64,000 bases of DNA. It comes from Amycolatopsis decaplanina DSM 44594 (GTDB lineage: Bacteria; Actinomycetota; Actinomycetes; Mycobacteriales; Pseudonocardiaceae). The notes below the pieces were generated by a model that worked only from the letters and a program-made list of their open reading frames with translations, did no database searches and had not been told where the DNA came from. Positions 50,113 through 59,113 of the stretch are shown in pieces. Both the position numbers and the translations under genes were made by a program. Positions within the stretch are counted from its first letter, which is position 1. Each line of letters starts with the position of its first letter. Where the stretch lies: the NCBI RefSeq assembly GCF_000342005.1, contig NZ_AOHO01000014.1, positions 62,001-126,000 on the forward strand, in the 5' to 3' direction.

Positions 50113-51297
50113 CTACGGGGTCCAGCCGGTCGAATCCGCCCACGCGTCGGCCCGCGCGAAGGCCGCGTCGACCCACACCTGCTTCTCGTCGGTGTACTGC
50201 TCGACTGTCCCATCACTGGCGTGCTTCGCGGCCATGGCGTTCTTGACCGCCGCGTAGGCGTCACGTTCGCCGGGGTTCCGCCGCAGCCATTCCGGGAACA
50301 GCAGCGCGAGCCGCCAGGCAGGCGTCTCCTGGGAGCGGACGTGCAGGTTGACCGGACGGCGCGGGTCTCCACCGAAGTGGAACCGCTTCGGCCAGGTCCC
50401 CTCTTCGCCGTGCGCGTCGTCGAACCACTCCCCTTCCGCCCGCGGGAACCCCGCGTCGGAGAGCGCGTCGGCCAGCTCGTCTGCCTTGTCCAAAGTGGAC
50501 ACCGTCAGCTGGAGGTCGAGGATGTCCTTGGCGGGAAGCCCCGGTACGGACGTCGAACCGATGTGATCGACCCTTACGGCGTTGTCGCCCACCACGACGC
50601 GGATCCGCGCGAGTGCTCGTTCGGCCTGCGCGGGCCAGGTCTCGTCATACGGCGCGATCTTCGGCGACATCGGCGCACGCGGTTTGCGGAGCCGCACGTT
50701 CGCTTCGAACGGGGTCAGCCTGTCCGCCCACAGCGCGTCGACCTCGGCGAGCACGATGTCGGGCGCTCCGCTGTTGTCGAACCACACGTCGGCCACCGCC
50801 CGGCGCTGATCGGTCGTGGCCTGCGCCTTGATCCTGGCGCGCGCGTCGGTCTCGGCCATTCCCCGCGCCTCGACCAGGCGGCGGACACGGACCTCCTCCG
50901 GCGCGTCGACCATGACGACGAGGTGGTACATCGGCGCGAGTCCGCCTTCGACCAGCAGCGGGATGTCGTGGACGATGATCGCGTCAGGCGCCGCGGCCGC
51001 CATCAGCTCGGCCGTCCTGGCGCCGACCCTCGGATGGACGATCGAGTTCAGCCGCTTGCGTGAGTCCTCATCGGCGAACGCCTTCGCGGCGAGCGCGGCG
51101 CGATCGAGCGAACCGTCGGAGGCGAGGATGTCTTCCCCGAACGCCTCGACGAGTTCCGCGAGCCCAGGCGTCCCCGGCTCGACGACCTCCCTGGCGATCT
51201 TGTCGGAGTCGATGAGGACGGCGCCGTGCTCGGAAAGCCGGTTCGCCACCGTCGATTTTCCGGCGCCGATCCCGCCGGTCAGGCCCACACGCAGCAT
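50113..51297 (-). CDS. coaE: Dephospho-CoA kinase fused to a GrpB domain
   Basis: A 394-residue fusion. Residues 1-200 are dephospho-CoA kinase, the last step of CoA synthesis (P-loop [12 protein letters not shown], then [10 protein letters not shown] and [10 protein letters not shown]). Residues about 212-394 are a GrpB/UPF0157 domain of the nucleotidyltransferase fold ([45 protein letters not shown]). The same fusion exists in mycobacteria; the role of the GrpB part is unknown. The ATG lies seven bases after TAGGCT, suggesting a leaderless transcript. It is convergent with the response regulator, three bases apart. Confidence 0.95.
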   Translation of the reverse strand: MLRVGLTGGIGAGKSTVANRLSEHGAVLIDSDKIAREVVEPGTPGLAELVEAFGEDILASDGSLDRAALAAKAFADEDSRKRLNSIVHPRVGARTAELMAAAAPDAIIVHDIPLLVEGGLAPMYHLVVMVDAPEEVRVRRLVEARGMAETDARARIKAQATTDQRRAVADVWFDNSGAPDIVLAEVDALWADRLTPFEANVRLRKPRAPMSPKIAPYDETWPAQAERALARIRVVVGDNAVRVDHIGSTSVPGLPAKDILDLQLTVSTLDKADELADALSDAGFPRAEGEWFDDAHGEEGTWPKRFHFGGDPRRPVNLHVRSQETPAWRLALLFPEWLRRNPGERDAYAAVKNAMAAKHASDGTVEQYTDEKQVWVDAAFARADAWADSTGWTP

Positions 51298-51448
51298 GAC
51301 GATCAGCCTAGTGGCGCGACCTGAACCGACCGCTCAGGGTCACTGGATGGGTACACCCGGCACAGAAGGGCGCAAAAGGCAAGTTCATCGTGACGCGTTA
51401 CACGACCTTTATGGGTGACACGCCGGGCGATTACCCGGCTTCGGGAGC

Positions 51449-51477
51449 TTGATTGCGTACCGTGCGCGGCGAAGATA
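51449..51477 (+). promoter_or_regulatory. Promoter of the small gene at 51495
   Basis: TTGATT (51449-51454) and AAGATA (51472-51477) are spaced by 17 bp, ending 17 bases before the ATG, with GGAGGAAAG between. Confidence 0.55.
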
Positions 51478-51494
51478 GCCCACACGGAGGAAAG

Positions 51495-51719
51495 ATGACA
51501 GTCGGCAAGCACGTCGGAAGGCACCGGCTCGGAACGCCGGGCCTGGTGCACTGTGTCCTCCATCGTCCCGTGGCCGAAGCCCTCGCCGAATATCGGCGCA
51601 CGTGGCTGAGCGCGCTCCTGGTCCCCGCCAAGCACAGCTTCGCCGGACTTCGCCGCAAGGCCCGCGCCGCGGCGCTCGAACACGTCTGGGTGCCGGCCGT
51701 CCGGACCGCCACTTCCTGA
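51495..51719 (+). CDS. Small basic protein, unknown
   Basis: A 74-residue, strongly basic protein (pI clearly above 10 by composition) rich in His, Arg and Val. I do not recognise it. The very good ribosome binding site (GGAGGAAAG six bases before ATG) and a plausible promoter argue that it is real. A central region (GLVHCVLHRPVAEALAEYRR) and a C-terminal helix (FAGLRRKARAAALEHVWV) could bind nucleic acid or the membrane surface. It lies between coaE and rpsA and shares the terminator of rpsA. Confidence 0.6.
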   Translation: MTVGKHVGRHRLGTPGLVHCVLHRPVAEALAEYRRTWLSALLVPAKHSFAGLRRKARAAALEHVWVPAVRTATS

Positions 51720-51810
51720 CCCGCTTTCCCGCCCCGCTCCTGCCGCAAGTAGTCATCTACTTGCGCTGATCCCGGATCGCAACCAGGTGCCGAATTGCGA
51801 GTGCGGACAA

Positions 51811-51851
51811 AGACAGCGGCCCCGGTCCGTGGTGGACCGGGGCCGCTGTCT
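51811..51851. terminator. Bidirectional terminator, rpsA and small gene
   Basis: A perfect 18-bp stem (AGACAGCGGCCCCGGTCC and its complement) closes over a 5-nt loop 26 bp after the rpsA stop codon. It lies between convergent genes. Confidence 0.9.
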
Positions 51852-51876
51852 GTCAGCTACTGGCTGAGCGCCTGGA

Positions 51877-53376
51877 TCACGCGCCGCCCGACAGCTTCTC
51901 GCGGAGAGCCGCGAGCTGCTCGTCGCTGGCGAGCGTGCCACCGCTCTTGGCCTCGGCCGGAGCGGAGGTGTAGCTCTGCTCGCCCGAGTCGCCGGAGGTG
52001 ACACCGGTCGCGGCGTCGGCAGCGGCCTCGGCGTCGGCCTCGGCGGCCTTCTGGACCTGCTTCATGTGAGCCTCGTAGCGGGTGTGAGCCTCGGCGTACT
52101 GACGCTCCCACTCCTCACGCTGCTTGTCGAAGCCTTCCTGCCACTCCTGGGTGTCCGGGTCGAAGCCTTCGGGGTAGATGTAGTTGCCCTCGGCGTCGTA
52201 CTCGGCGGCCATGCCGTACTGAGTGGGGTCGAACTCGGTCTCCGGCGTGACGCCCTCGTTCGCCTGCTTCAGCGACAGCGAGATGCGACGACGCTCGAGG
52301 TCGATGTCGATGACCTTGACCATCACGTCGCCGTTGACCTGGACGACCTGCTCCGGGATCTCTACGTGGCGCTCGGCCAGCTCGGAGATGTGCACCAGGC
52401 CCTCGATGCCCTCCTCGACGCGCACGAACGCACCGAACGGGACGAGCTTGGTGACCTTGCCCGGCACGATCTGGCCGATCGCGTGGGTGCGGGCGAACTG
52501 ACGCCACGGGTCTTCCTGGGTCGCCTTCAGCGACAGCGAGACGCGCTCGCGGTCCATGTCGACGTCCAGAACCTCGACCGTGACCTCCTGGCCGACCTCG
52601 ACGACCTCGGACGGGTGGTCGATGTGCTTCCAGGACAGCTCGGAGACGTGCACCAGGCCGTCGACGCCACCCAGGTCCACGAAGGCACCGAAGTTGACGA
52701 TGGACGACACGACGCCCTTGCGGACCTGGCCCTTGGCGAGCGCGTTGAGGAACTCGCTGCGCACCTCGGACTGGGTCTGCTCCAGGTAGGCACGGCGGGA
52801 CAGGACCACGTTGTTGCGGTTCTTGTCCAGCTCGATGATCTTCGCCTCGAGCTCGCGGCCGACGTACGGCTGCAGGTCGCGCACGCGGCGCATCTCGACC
52901 AGCGACGCGGGCAGGAAGCCGCGCAGGCCGATGTCCAGGATGAGGCCGCCCTTGACGACCTCGATGACGGTGCCCTTGACGGGCTCGTCCTTCTCCTTGA
53001 GCTCCTCGATCGTGCCCCAGGCGCGCTCGTACTGCGCACGCTTCTTGGACAGGATCAGACGGCCTTCCTTGTCCTCCTTCTGGAGAACCAAGGCTTCGAC
53101 CTCATCGCCGACGGTGACAACCTCAGCCGGGTCGACATCGTGCTTGATGGAGAGCTCGCGCGAGGGGATGACACCCTCGGTCTTGTAGCCGATGTCGAGC
53201 AGGACCTCGTCGCGGTCGACCTTGACGATGGTTCCTTCGACGATGTCGCCATCGTTGAAGTACTTGATCGTCTTGTCGATCGCAGCGAGGAAGTCTTCCT
53301 CCGACCCGATGTCGTTGATAGCGACTTGCTGGGGCCCGGCGGGGGCGGTCGGGGCGGTGGCGGTGTCGGTCGTCAT
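51877..53376 (-). CDS. rpsA: 30S ribosomal protein S1
   Basis: A 499-residue protein with four S1 domains (about 38-107, 125-190, 211-279 and 296-365), for example GDIVEGTIVKVDRDEVLLDIGY and GQVRKGVVSSIVNFGAFVDLGG. It binds mRNA on the small ribosomal subunit. The C-terminal 130 residues are acidic, Glu/Ala/Gln-rich and disordered, as usual in actinobacteria. The ATG is about 200 nt downstream of its promoter, a long leader compared with other genes here. Confidence 0.97.
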   Translation of the reverse strand: MTTDTATAPTAPAGPQQVAINDIGSEEDFLAAIDKTIKYFNDGDIVEGTIVKVDRDEVLLDIGYKTEGVIPSRELSIKHDVDPAEVVTVGDEVEALVLQKEDKEGRLILSKKRAQYERAWGTIEELKEKDEPVKGTVIEVVKGGLILDIGLRGFLPASLVEMRRVRDLQPYVGRELEAKIIELDKNRNNVVLSRRAYLEQTQSEVRSEFLNALAKGQVRKGVVSSIVNFGAFVDLGGVDGLVHVSELSWKHIDHPSEVVEVGQEVTVEVLDVDMDRERVSLSLKATQEDPWRQFARTHAIGQIVPGKVTKLVPFGAFVRVEEGIEGLVHISELAERHVEIPEQVVQVNGDVMVKVIDIDLERRRISLSLKQANEGVTPETEFDPTQYGMAAEYDAEGNYIYPEGFDPDTQEWQEGFDKQREEWERQYAEAHTRYEAHMKQVQKAAEADAEAAADAATGVTSGDSGEQSYTSAPAEAKSGGTLASDEQLAALREKLSGGA

Positions 53377-53680
53377 TAGGCGGGTTGCTCCGGTGGATGG
53401 GAAGTAGTGGGTTTGCAGTTAGGGCACCATGGGCTCTTCCGACATGAGGCGACCACATAAGCAAACGTCCACAGGGAACGACCGCGAGCATCACCGCATC
53501 CGGTACGCGACCCCCTGACCCGGACGCTGAGCGAACCGGGGGAAAGAGTAGCGCGAACCCACTGCGCTAACAGATATCCTACGCGGCCCCCTGTACACGG
53601 CACAATCAGGGTCGCCCCCACGATCACGGCGGGCGGATAAACTGTGCCGCGAAGCCCTGACCTGGGGAAAGGATATCGGT
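53377..53680. other. 304-bp divergent region, rpsA leader and methyltransferase promoter
   Basis: I see no gene. The left 200 bases are the untranslated leader of rpsA. The promoter at 53576-53605 fires leftwards. Towards the right, GATAAACT (near 53634) could be the -10 for the methyltransferase gene, whose TTG start follows GGGGAAAGGA. Confidence 0.6.
53576..53605 (-). promoter_or_regulatory. rpsA: rpsA promoter
   Basis: On the minus strand, TTGTGC (53605-53600) and TAGGAT (53581-53576) have an 18-bp spacer. The transcript would carry a leader of about 200 nt, room for regulation by S1 itself, which is known to autoregulate its mRNA in E. coli. Confidence 0.65.
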
Positions 53681-54532
53681 TTGAGCCACCAGTCCGTCAC
53701 CGAGCCCGAACGGCACGCACAGGCCGAGGAGCGGCTCGGCACAACGGGGGTCGCCTATCGGGCGGTCTCGGCGCCGGAGGCGACCGCGGCGAACCTGGCG
53801 TGGTGGGACGCCGACGCCGACGACTATCAAGCGACCCATGGCGGCTTCCTCGGCGACGCGGACTTCGTCTGGTGCCCGGAGGGCGTCCGCGAGGCCGACG
53901 TCGCACTTCTGGGTGACGTCGGCGGCAAGCGGATCCTCGAGGTCGGCTGCGGGCAGGCGGCCTGCTCGCGCTGGCTCGCCACGCGGGGTGCCGAGGCGGT
54001 GGCGACCGATCTGTCGGCGGGCATGCTGCGGCACGCGAGGCAAGGCAACGAACGGACCGGCACCTCCGTCCCGCTCGTGCAGGCGACGGCGGAGTCGCTC
54101 CCGTTCGCCGACGCGAGCTTCGACGCGGCCTGCTCGGCTTTCGGCGCGGTGCCGTTCGTGGCGTCCGTGGACGTCGTGTTCGCCGAAGTGCACCGGGTGC
54201 TGCGGCCGGGCGCCCGCTGGGTGTTCTCGGTGACCCATCCGATGCGCTGGATCTTCCCCGACGATCCCGGACCGCAGGGCCTCACCGTCACCCAGCCGTA
54301 TTTCGACCGCACGCCCTACGTCGAGGTCGACGAAGAGGGCGTCGCGACCTACGTCGAGTACCACCGCACCCTCGGCGACTACGTCCGGGCACTCGCCGAC
54401 GCCGGGTTCGCGTTGACCGACCTCATCGAGCCGGCCTGGCCGGAGGGCCACTCCCGCAACTGGGGGCAGTGGAGCCCGTTGCGCGGCAAGCTCTTCCCCG
54501 GCACCGCGATCTTCTGCACCCAGCGGGGATGA
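53681..54532 (+). CDS. Class I SAM-dependent methyltransferase
   Basis: A 283-residue methyltransferase. The SAM-binding motif I is ILEVGCGQAACSRWLA (86-101), then the acidic loop AVATDLSAGML, motif II (SFDAACSAFGAVPF) and VLRPGARWVFSVTHP. The length and the MRWIFPDDPG segment are typical of a broadly conserved actinobacterial group of unknown substrate. The TTG start at 53681 follows GGGGAAAGGA. Its stop overlaps the ATG of the first acetyltransferase, so the three downstream genes probably form an operon. Confidence 0.88.
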   Translation: MSHQSVTEPERHAQAEERLGTTGVAYRAVSAPEATAANLAWWDADADDYQATHGGFLGDADFVWCPEGVREADVALLGDVGGKRILEVGCGQAACSRWLATRGAEAVATDLSAGMLRHARQGNERTGTSVPLVQATAESLPFADASFDAACSAFGAVPFVASVDVVFAEVHRVLRPGARWVFSVTHPMRWIFPDDPGPQGLTVTQPYFDRTPYVEVDEEGVATYVEYHRTLGDYVRALADAGFALTDLIEPAWPEGHSRNWGQWSPLRGKLFPGTAIFCTQRG

Positions 54533-55431
54533 CCTCGGCGGCGGAACGGCAGCGGGCGCGGTTCGCCGCGCTCGACCCGCTGCTTCCACCGCCGCCCCCG
54601 CTCCCGGCGGGTGAACCCGTCGAAGCGGGCGGCGCCATCGGGACGATCGCGCATGTGCGGTTCGCGGCGGGATCCTGGCAACGGCTCTGGAGCCCGGCGC
54701 GGGTGCAGATCCTCTCCGCGATCCTCCCCCTCGACGCCGGCGCGGGAATGAACGCGCTGCTCTCCGCCTGGCGCGAGCGGATCGCGCTCGCCGACGCCGA
54801 ACCCGATTCGTCGTGCACGGTCACCTGGCCCAGCCGTGACGTCGCGGTCACGCGGGCCCTGCTCGACCACGGCCTCGCGTCGCAACTGGCGCTGGCCGTC
54901 CGCGCGCCCGCCGAGGGTGAGGCGCATTCCGTGCCCGGCGTGACCGTCCGCGCGTCGACACCCGGAGATCTGGAGGAGATCGTCGGCCTTCGTTTCGAAG
55001 AACTTCGCTACACCTCGTTCGTCGGACACGGTGTCGTCCGGCCCGGGGCCGAGGCCCTGCTCGCGAAAGAGGTCCGGCGCGGTTTGCAGTTCGGCGGCCG
55101 CGTCTGGATCGCCGAGGAGGAAGGGGTCACGGTGGGGATGGTGACCAGCGGAAAGCGCTGTCCGATCCCCGGTGACGCGCTCGCCGGACGGCTTCCGCCT
55201 GGCGAGTGGGGCTACCTCGGAACGCTCGCGGTCGCCGCGGCCGCGCGGGGGCGCGGGATCGGGCGCGCGCTGACCGCCGTCGCGCACGACGAGCTGTTCT
55301 CGCCGTCGCTGCGCGGTACCTTCGTCTCGTACAATCCGGCCAATCCGCTTTCCCCGGTGTTCTGGCACCGGCAGGGTTATCGTCCACTGTGGACGACGTG
55401 GGCCGTCGCCCCCGCCGCGGCCCTGCGGTAG
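54529..55431 (+). CDS. GNAT acetyltransferase with long N-terminal domain, copy 1
   Basis: A 300-residue protein. The C-terminal half is a GNAT domain: GYLGTLAVAAAARGRGIGRAL is the acetyl-CoA loop (Arg/Gln-X-X-Gly-X-Gly/Ala-like), and NPANPLSPVFWHRQGYRPLW closes the fold. Residues 1-145 are a second, partly similar domain with Trp-rich motifs (CTVTWPSRD). The start overlaps the methyltransferase stop (ATGA). The next gene is a paralogue, and 41 bp near the 3' ends are identical. The substrate is unknown. Confidence 0.82.
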   Translation: MTSAAERQRARFAALDPLLPPPPPLPAGEPVEAGGAIGTIAHVRFAAGSWQRLWSPARVQILSAILPLDAGAGMNALLSAWRERIALADAEPDSSCTVTWPSRDVAVTRALLDHGLASQLALAVRAPAEGEAHSVPGVTVRASTPGDLEEIVGLRFEELRYTSFVGHGVVRPGAEALLAKEVRRGLQFGGRVWIAEEEGVTVGMVTSGKRCPIPGDALAGRLPPGEWGYLGTLAVAAAARGRGIGRALTAVAHDELFSPSLRGTFVSYNPANPLSPVFWHRQGYRPLWTTWAVAPAAALR

Positions 55432-55463
55432 CGGAGCCCGGCGCGGCCGACCCTGGGAACGGG

Positions 55464-56393
55464 ATGGAAATCGAGAAGACGTTGCTCGACGCGCACCGCA
55501 CCCGGTTCGCGACGATCGACAGGCTCCTGCCCGAGGCGGCGCCGCCCCCGGTCGTCGGCGAACGCGTGGACGCCGCCACGGCGGCGGGCGTCCAGGTCAC
55601 CGGCGTGGTACAGCGTCAGCTGCACGGTCCGGACGACGTCCCCCTGCTCTGGTCGGCCGCCGACGTGCGGCAGCTGTTCCCGTTCATCGGGAACACCGGC
55701 ACCGAGGGCATGGACGTACTGCTGCGCGCGTGGCGGAAATGGATGGACGCCGAATCCCCCGGCGAGGATTCGTCCTGCGTGGTCAACTGGCCGAGCCGGG
55801 ACGCCGAGGCGATCCGCGCCTTCCTCGACCACGGGCTGGTGCCGATGTCCGCGCTCGCCGTGCGCACCGGACGCCACCGGGACGACCCGGCCGTCGACGG
55901 CGCGGCGGTCCGCCGGGCCCGGCGCGAAGACTTCGACACCGTGCTCGCGCTGGCCGTGTCGACCCACGACTACATCGGCCAGGTCGCCACCCGGCACCGC
56001 CCGAACGCCGACGAACTGCTCGCCCCGGCCCTGGAACGCGCGCTCGACAAGGACGCTCCGCTGCTGTGGCTGGCCGAACGCGACGGCGGGATCGCCGCGT
56101 TCGCGCACGCCGCCTGGATCACGTCATCGCCGGGCTCGGCCGAGGCCGAACTGCTCCCCCACGGCCACTGGGGATACGTCAACAATGTCGTCACCGTGCC
56201 CGGCCTGCGCGGGAGCGGACTCGGCCGCACGCTGATGTCGGCGGTACACGAGGAGTTCGCCGCCGACGGCGCGGACGGCACGTACCTCTACTACAACCCG
56301 ACCAACCCGCTCTCTTCGGTGTTCTGGCACCGGCAGGGTTATCGTCCACTGTGGACGTCCTGGGAGGTCCATCCGGCGTCGGCCCTGCGTTAG
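55464..56393 (+). CDS. GNAT acetyltransferase, copy 2
   Basis: A 309-residue paralogue of the preceding protein with the same layout: CVVNWPSRDAEAIRAFLDHGL in the N-terminal domain, and GYVNNVVTVPGLRGSGLGRTL as the acetyl-CoA loop. The ATG at 55464 follows GGGAACGGG and lies 32 bp after the first copy. The pair arose by tandem duplication; identity at the 3' end suggests recent gene conversion or strong constraint. Substrates are unknown. Confidence 0.82.
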   Translation: MEIEKTLLDAHRTRFATIDRLLPEAAPPPVVGERVDAATAAGVQVTGVVQRQLHGPDDVPLLWSAADVRQLFPFIGNTGTEGMDVLLRAWRKWMDAESPGEDSSCVVNWPSRDAEAIRAFLDHGLVPMSALAVRTGRHRDDPAVDGAAVRRARREDFDTVLALAVSTHDYIGQVATRHRPNADELLAPALERALDKDAPLLWLAERDGGIAAFAHAAWITSSPGSAEAELLPHGHWGYVNNVVTVPGLRGSGLGRTLMSAVHEEFAADGADGTYLYYNPTNPLSSVFWHRQGYRPLWTSWEVHPASALR

Positions 56394-56448
56394 CCGTCCG
56401 GTTTGCGGAGGTTTCGTCACTCTTGTGTGTGACGTAAGCCCCCCACGG

Positions 56449-56496
56449 TTGTGCACCTCCCAGGTCAGGGCTAACTTTTGAACTGACCAGTCAGTT
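56449..56496 (+). promoter_or_regulatory. TetR-controlled promoter and operator
   Basis: TTGTGC (56449-56454) and TAACTT (56472-56477), spaced 17 bp, form the promoter. The inverted repeat AACTGAC-CA-GTCAGTT (56481-56496) covers the expected start of transcription. It is the most likely site of the TetR protein encoded as third gene of the operon (59110-59688). Confidence 0.8.
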
Positions 56497-56531
56497 TAAA
56501 GTTCCGTGAGTCACCGACCTGGGAGTTCTTC

Positions 56532-57221
56532 GTGCGGGTTCAAGCCGACAGGGTGTCCGTGACCGGACCCCACGGCACGTTGCTGTCGCCTACTTCGCTC
56601 ACCGTTTCGGGCGGTGAGCTGGCGATCGTGCACGGCGAGCCGGGGGTCGGCGTCACCGCCTTCGGGCTGGCGCTGGCAGGCAGGCTGAAGCCCGCCACCG
56701 GGACGGTGACCGTCGAGGGCGGCGATCCGCACAAGGTCGTGGCGATCGTCGACTCCCCCGGCGTGAGCGAGCCGGACGGCGCGTTGCCGCTGCAGGTCGT
56801 CGTCGGGGAGGAACTCGAACTGGCGAAGCGCCCGGCGAACAAGGCCGCTGTCGCGAGCTGGCTGGCCGAGCACGACGCAGCCGCGTTCGCCACCACCCGC
56901 TTCGAGAACCTCGAACCGGTGACGCGCACCCGGCTGCTCACCGCGCTCGCCGCGGACCGCAAGGGGGTCGGCGTCCTCGTGCTCGACACCCCGGACAGGC
57001 ACACCAGCGACGTCGACAGCTGGGCGAGGCTCGCCCGTGAGCACGCCGAGCGCGGTCTCGCCGTCATCGTGCTGACCGCCACCACCCCGGTTTCGGCCCT
57101 CCCGGAGAAGCCCGCCCTCTGCGGCGCCCTCGAGCAGCCCGACCCCGTGCGCTGCGCGCCCGTCGAGGCCGGGCCGGACGAAACCGAAGAGACTGAGAAG
57201 ACTTCAGGAGACCAGGAATGA
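56532..57221 (+). CDS. Degenerate ABC ATPase-like protein
   Basis: A 229-residue protein with the order and strands of an ABC ATPase, but with broken catalytic motifs. Walker A reads GEPGVGVT (35-42), so the essential Lys is Val41. The signature LSGGQ is replaced by LEPVTRTR. Walker B is VLVLDTPD, lacking the catalytic Glu. It should bind ATP poorly or not at all. The last 25 residues are acidic (Glu/Thr-rich). It is followed, with an ATGA overlap, by the YhgE/Pip gene, so it probably serves as a regulatory or structural partner. Confidence 0.75.
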   Translation: MRVQADRVSVTGPHGTLLSPTSLTVSGGELAIVHGEPGVGVTAFGLALAGRLKPATGTVTVEGGDPHKVVAIVDSPGVSEPDGALPLQVVVGEELELAKRPANKAAVASWLAEHDAAAFATTRFENLEPVTRTRLLTALAADRKGVGVLVLDTPDRHTSDVDSWARLAREHAERGLAVIVLTATTPVSALPEKPALCGALEQPDPVRCAPVEAGPDETEETEKTSGDQE

Positions 57222-59113
57222 ACCCCGTCCGGATCGCCGCCAACGAGCTGCGCCGGCTGAGCAGTGGCACCCTGCCGAAGCTCGCCATGGTCGCGCTCGT
57301 CCTGGTGCCGCTGCTCTACGCGTCCTTCTACCTCTACGCGAACTACGACCCGTACTCGCGCCTGGACAAGCTGCCCGCCGCGGTCTTCACCGCCGACACC
57401 GGCGCGAAGGACTCGGCCGGCGCGGAACGCAACGTCGGCCGCGAAGTCACCGACGAACTGGTCAAGTCCGGCACGTTCCAGTGGCACGAGGTGTCCCAGG
57501 ACGAGGCCCTCAAGGGCGTCCGGAACGACACCTACTCGTTCGCCATCGGCATTCCCCGCGACTTCTCCACCGCGCTGCTGTCCTCGGGCAACTTCCAGCC
57601 CCAGCAGGCGACGATCACGCTGACCACCAACGACGCGAACAACTATCTGTCCGGGACCATCGCGAAACAGGTGGCCGAACAGGTCCGCAAGACGATCGCG
57701 GAGAAGGTCGGCAGCGAGGCCGCGGACAAGTTCCTGGTCGGTTTCTCCACGATCTACGGCAAGATCCAGGAGGCCTCGACGGGTGCTTCGCAGCTGGCCG
57801 ACGGCGCCGTTAAGCTCAAGACCGGACAGCAGCAGCTGGCCGACGGCGCCGATCAGCTCGCCTCCGGCAGCTCCCAGCTGGCGACCGGGCTCGGCACCCT
57901 GAAATCCAGTACGGCCCAGCTCCCCGCCCAGACGCAGAAGCTCGCCGACGGCGCCGGTCAGGTCGCCGACGGGAACCAGAAGGTCTCCGACGCCGCCTCG
58001 CTCGCGGCGACGGCTTCCGGGGACATCCAGGCCAAACTCGACGGCTACCGCACCCAGCTGGCGCAGGACCTGCGCGACGCCGGAGTCCCCGAGACGAAGG
58101 TGCAGGAGATCCTGAGCCGCCTCGACACCCTCCGGTCGCCGGTCGACCAGGCGAACACGAAGATCCAGGGCGCGAACAGCCAGCTCATCCAGCTCGCGTC
58201 CGGCGCGCGGCAGGTGTCCGACGGCGCGCACCAGCTGGCCTCGGCCACACCGCAGCTCACCAGTGGCATCGCCCAGGCCGCCGACGCGTCGGCACAGATC
58301 CGCGACGGTGCCGCGAAGCTGAACGACGGGGAGAAGTCCGCGGTCACCGGCACGAACCAGCTCGCCGACGGCGCGGTGCAACTGCGCGACGGCCTCGCCG
58401 CCGGCCTGAAGGAGATCCCGAACCCGGACGACCCCACCCGCGCGGCGACCGCCAACACCATCGCCGACCCGGTGGCGGTCAACTCCTCCGGCGTCGCCTC
58501 GGCCGGGACCTACGGCGCGGGGCTCGCCCCGTTCTTCATCTCGCTCGCGACCTGGATCGGCGCGTTCGTGCTGTTCCTGTTGCTGCGCCCGCTCTCGACC
58601 CGTGCGCTGACCGCCGGCGCGTCGCCGTTCAAGGTCGCGCTCGGCGGCTGGCTGTCCTCGGCGCTGCTCGGGATCGCGCAGGTGATCGTGCTGTTCGGCG
58701 CGGTGACCTGGCTGGTCGGCATCGATGTCGCACATCCGCTCGGCGCGATCGGGTTCGCCGTGCTGGTGTCGCTGACCTTCACCTCCGTGGTGCACGCGCT
58801 CAACGCGTTCTTCGGCGCCGTCGGGAAGTTCCTCGGCCTGGTGCTGCTGGTGCTGCAACTGGTCAGCGCGGGCGGCACGTTCCCGTGGCAGACCATCCCG
58901 GACGCGTTGTACCCGTTGCACATCGTGCTGCCGATGGGTTACGCGATCGACGGGTTCCGGCACCTGCTCTACAGTGGTGCCTCGATGGAGATTCTCGGTG
59001 ACATCGGCGTCCTCGTCGCGTATCTCGTCGGCGGGATCCTGGTCTCGACGCTGGCCGCGCGGAAACGGCGCACCTGGACGGTTTCGGCACTGAAACCCGA
59101 GCTGGCGTTGTGA
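57218..59113 (+). CDS. YhgE/Pip family membrane protein
   Basis: A 631-residue membrane protein. One N-terminal helix (about 22-42) is followed by a large extracytoplasmic region (about 43-425) with repeated heptad motifs (QLADGAVKL, QLADGADQLASG, KLADGAGQVADG), a coiled coil typical of the family. The C-terminus has about six helices (from FFISLATWIGAFVLFLLL) like ABC-2 permeases. Relatives include phage infection protein Pip and EsaA of type VII secretion. It starts in the ATGA of the pseudo-ATPase stop and ends in the GTGA of the TetR gene. Confidence 0.88.
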   Translation: MNPVRIAANELRRLSSGTLPKLAMVALVLVPLLYASFYLYANYDPYSRLDKLPAAVFTADTGAKDSAGAERNVGREVTDELVKSGTFQWHEVSQDEALKGVRNDTYSFAIGIPRDFSTALLSSGNFQPQQATITLTTNDANNYLSGTIAKQVAEQVRKTIAEKVGSEAADKFLVGFSTIYGKIQEASTGASQLADGAVKLKTGQQQLADGADQLASGSSQLATGLGTLKSSTAQLPAQTQKLADGAGQVADGNQKVSDAASLAATASGDIQAKLDGYRTQLAQDLRDAGVPETKVQEILSRLDTLRSPVDQANTKIQGANSQLIQLASGARQVSDGAHQLASATPQLTSGIAQAADASAQIRDGAAKLNDGEKSAVTGTNQLADGAVQLRDGLAAGLKEIPNPDDPTRAATANTIADPVAVNSSGVASAGTYGAGLAPFFISLATWIGAFVLFLLLRPLSTRALTAGASPFKVALGGWLSSALLGIAQVIVLFGAVTWLVGIDVAHPLGAIGFAVLVSLTFTSVVHALNAFFGAVGKFLGLVLLVLQLVSAGGTFPWQTIPDALYPLHIVLPMGYAIDGFRHLLYSGASMEILGDIGVLVAYLVGGILVSTLAARKRRTWTVSALKPELAL

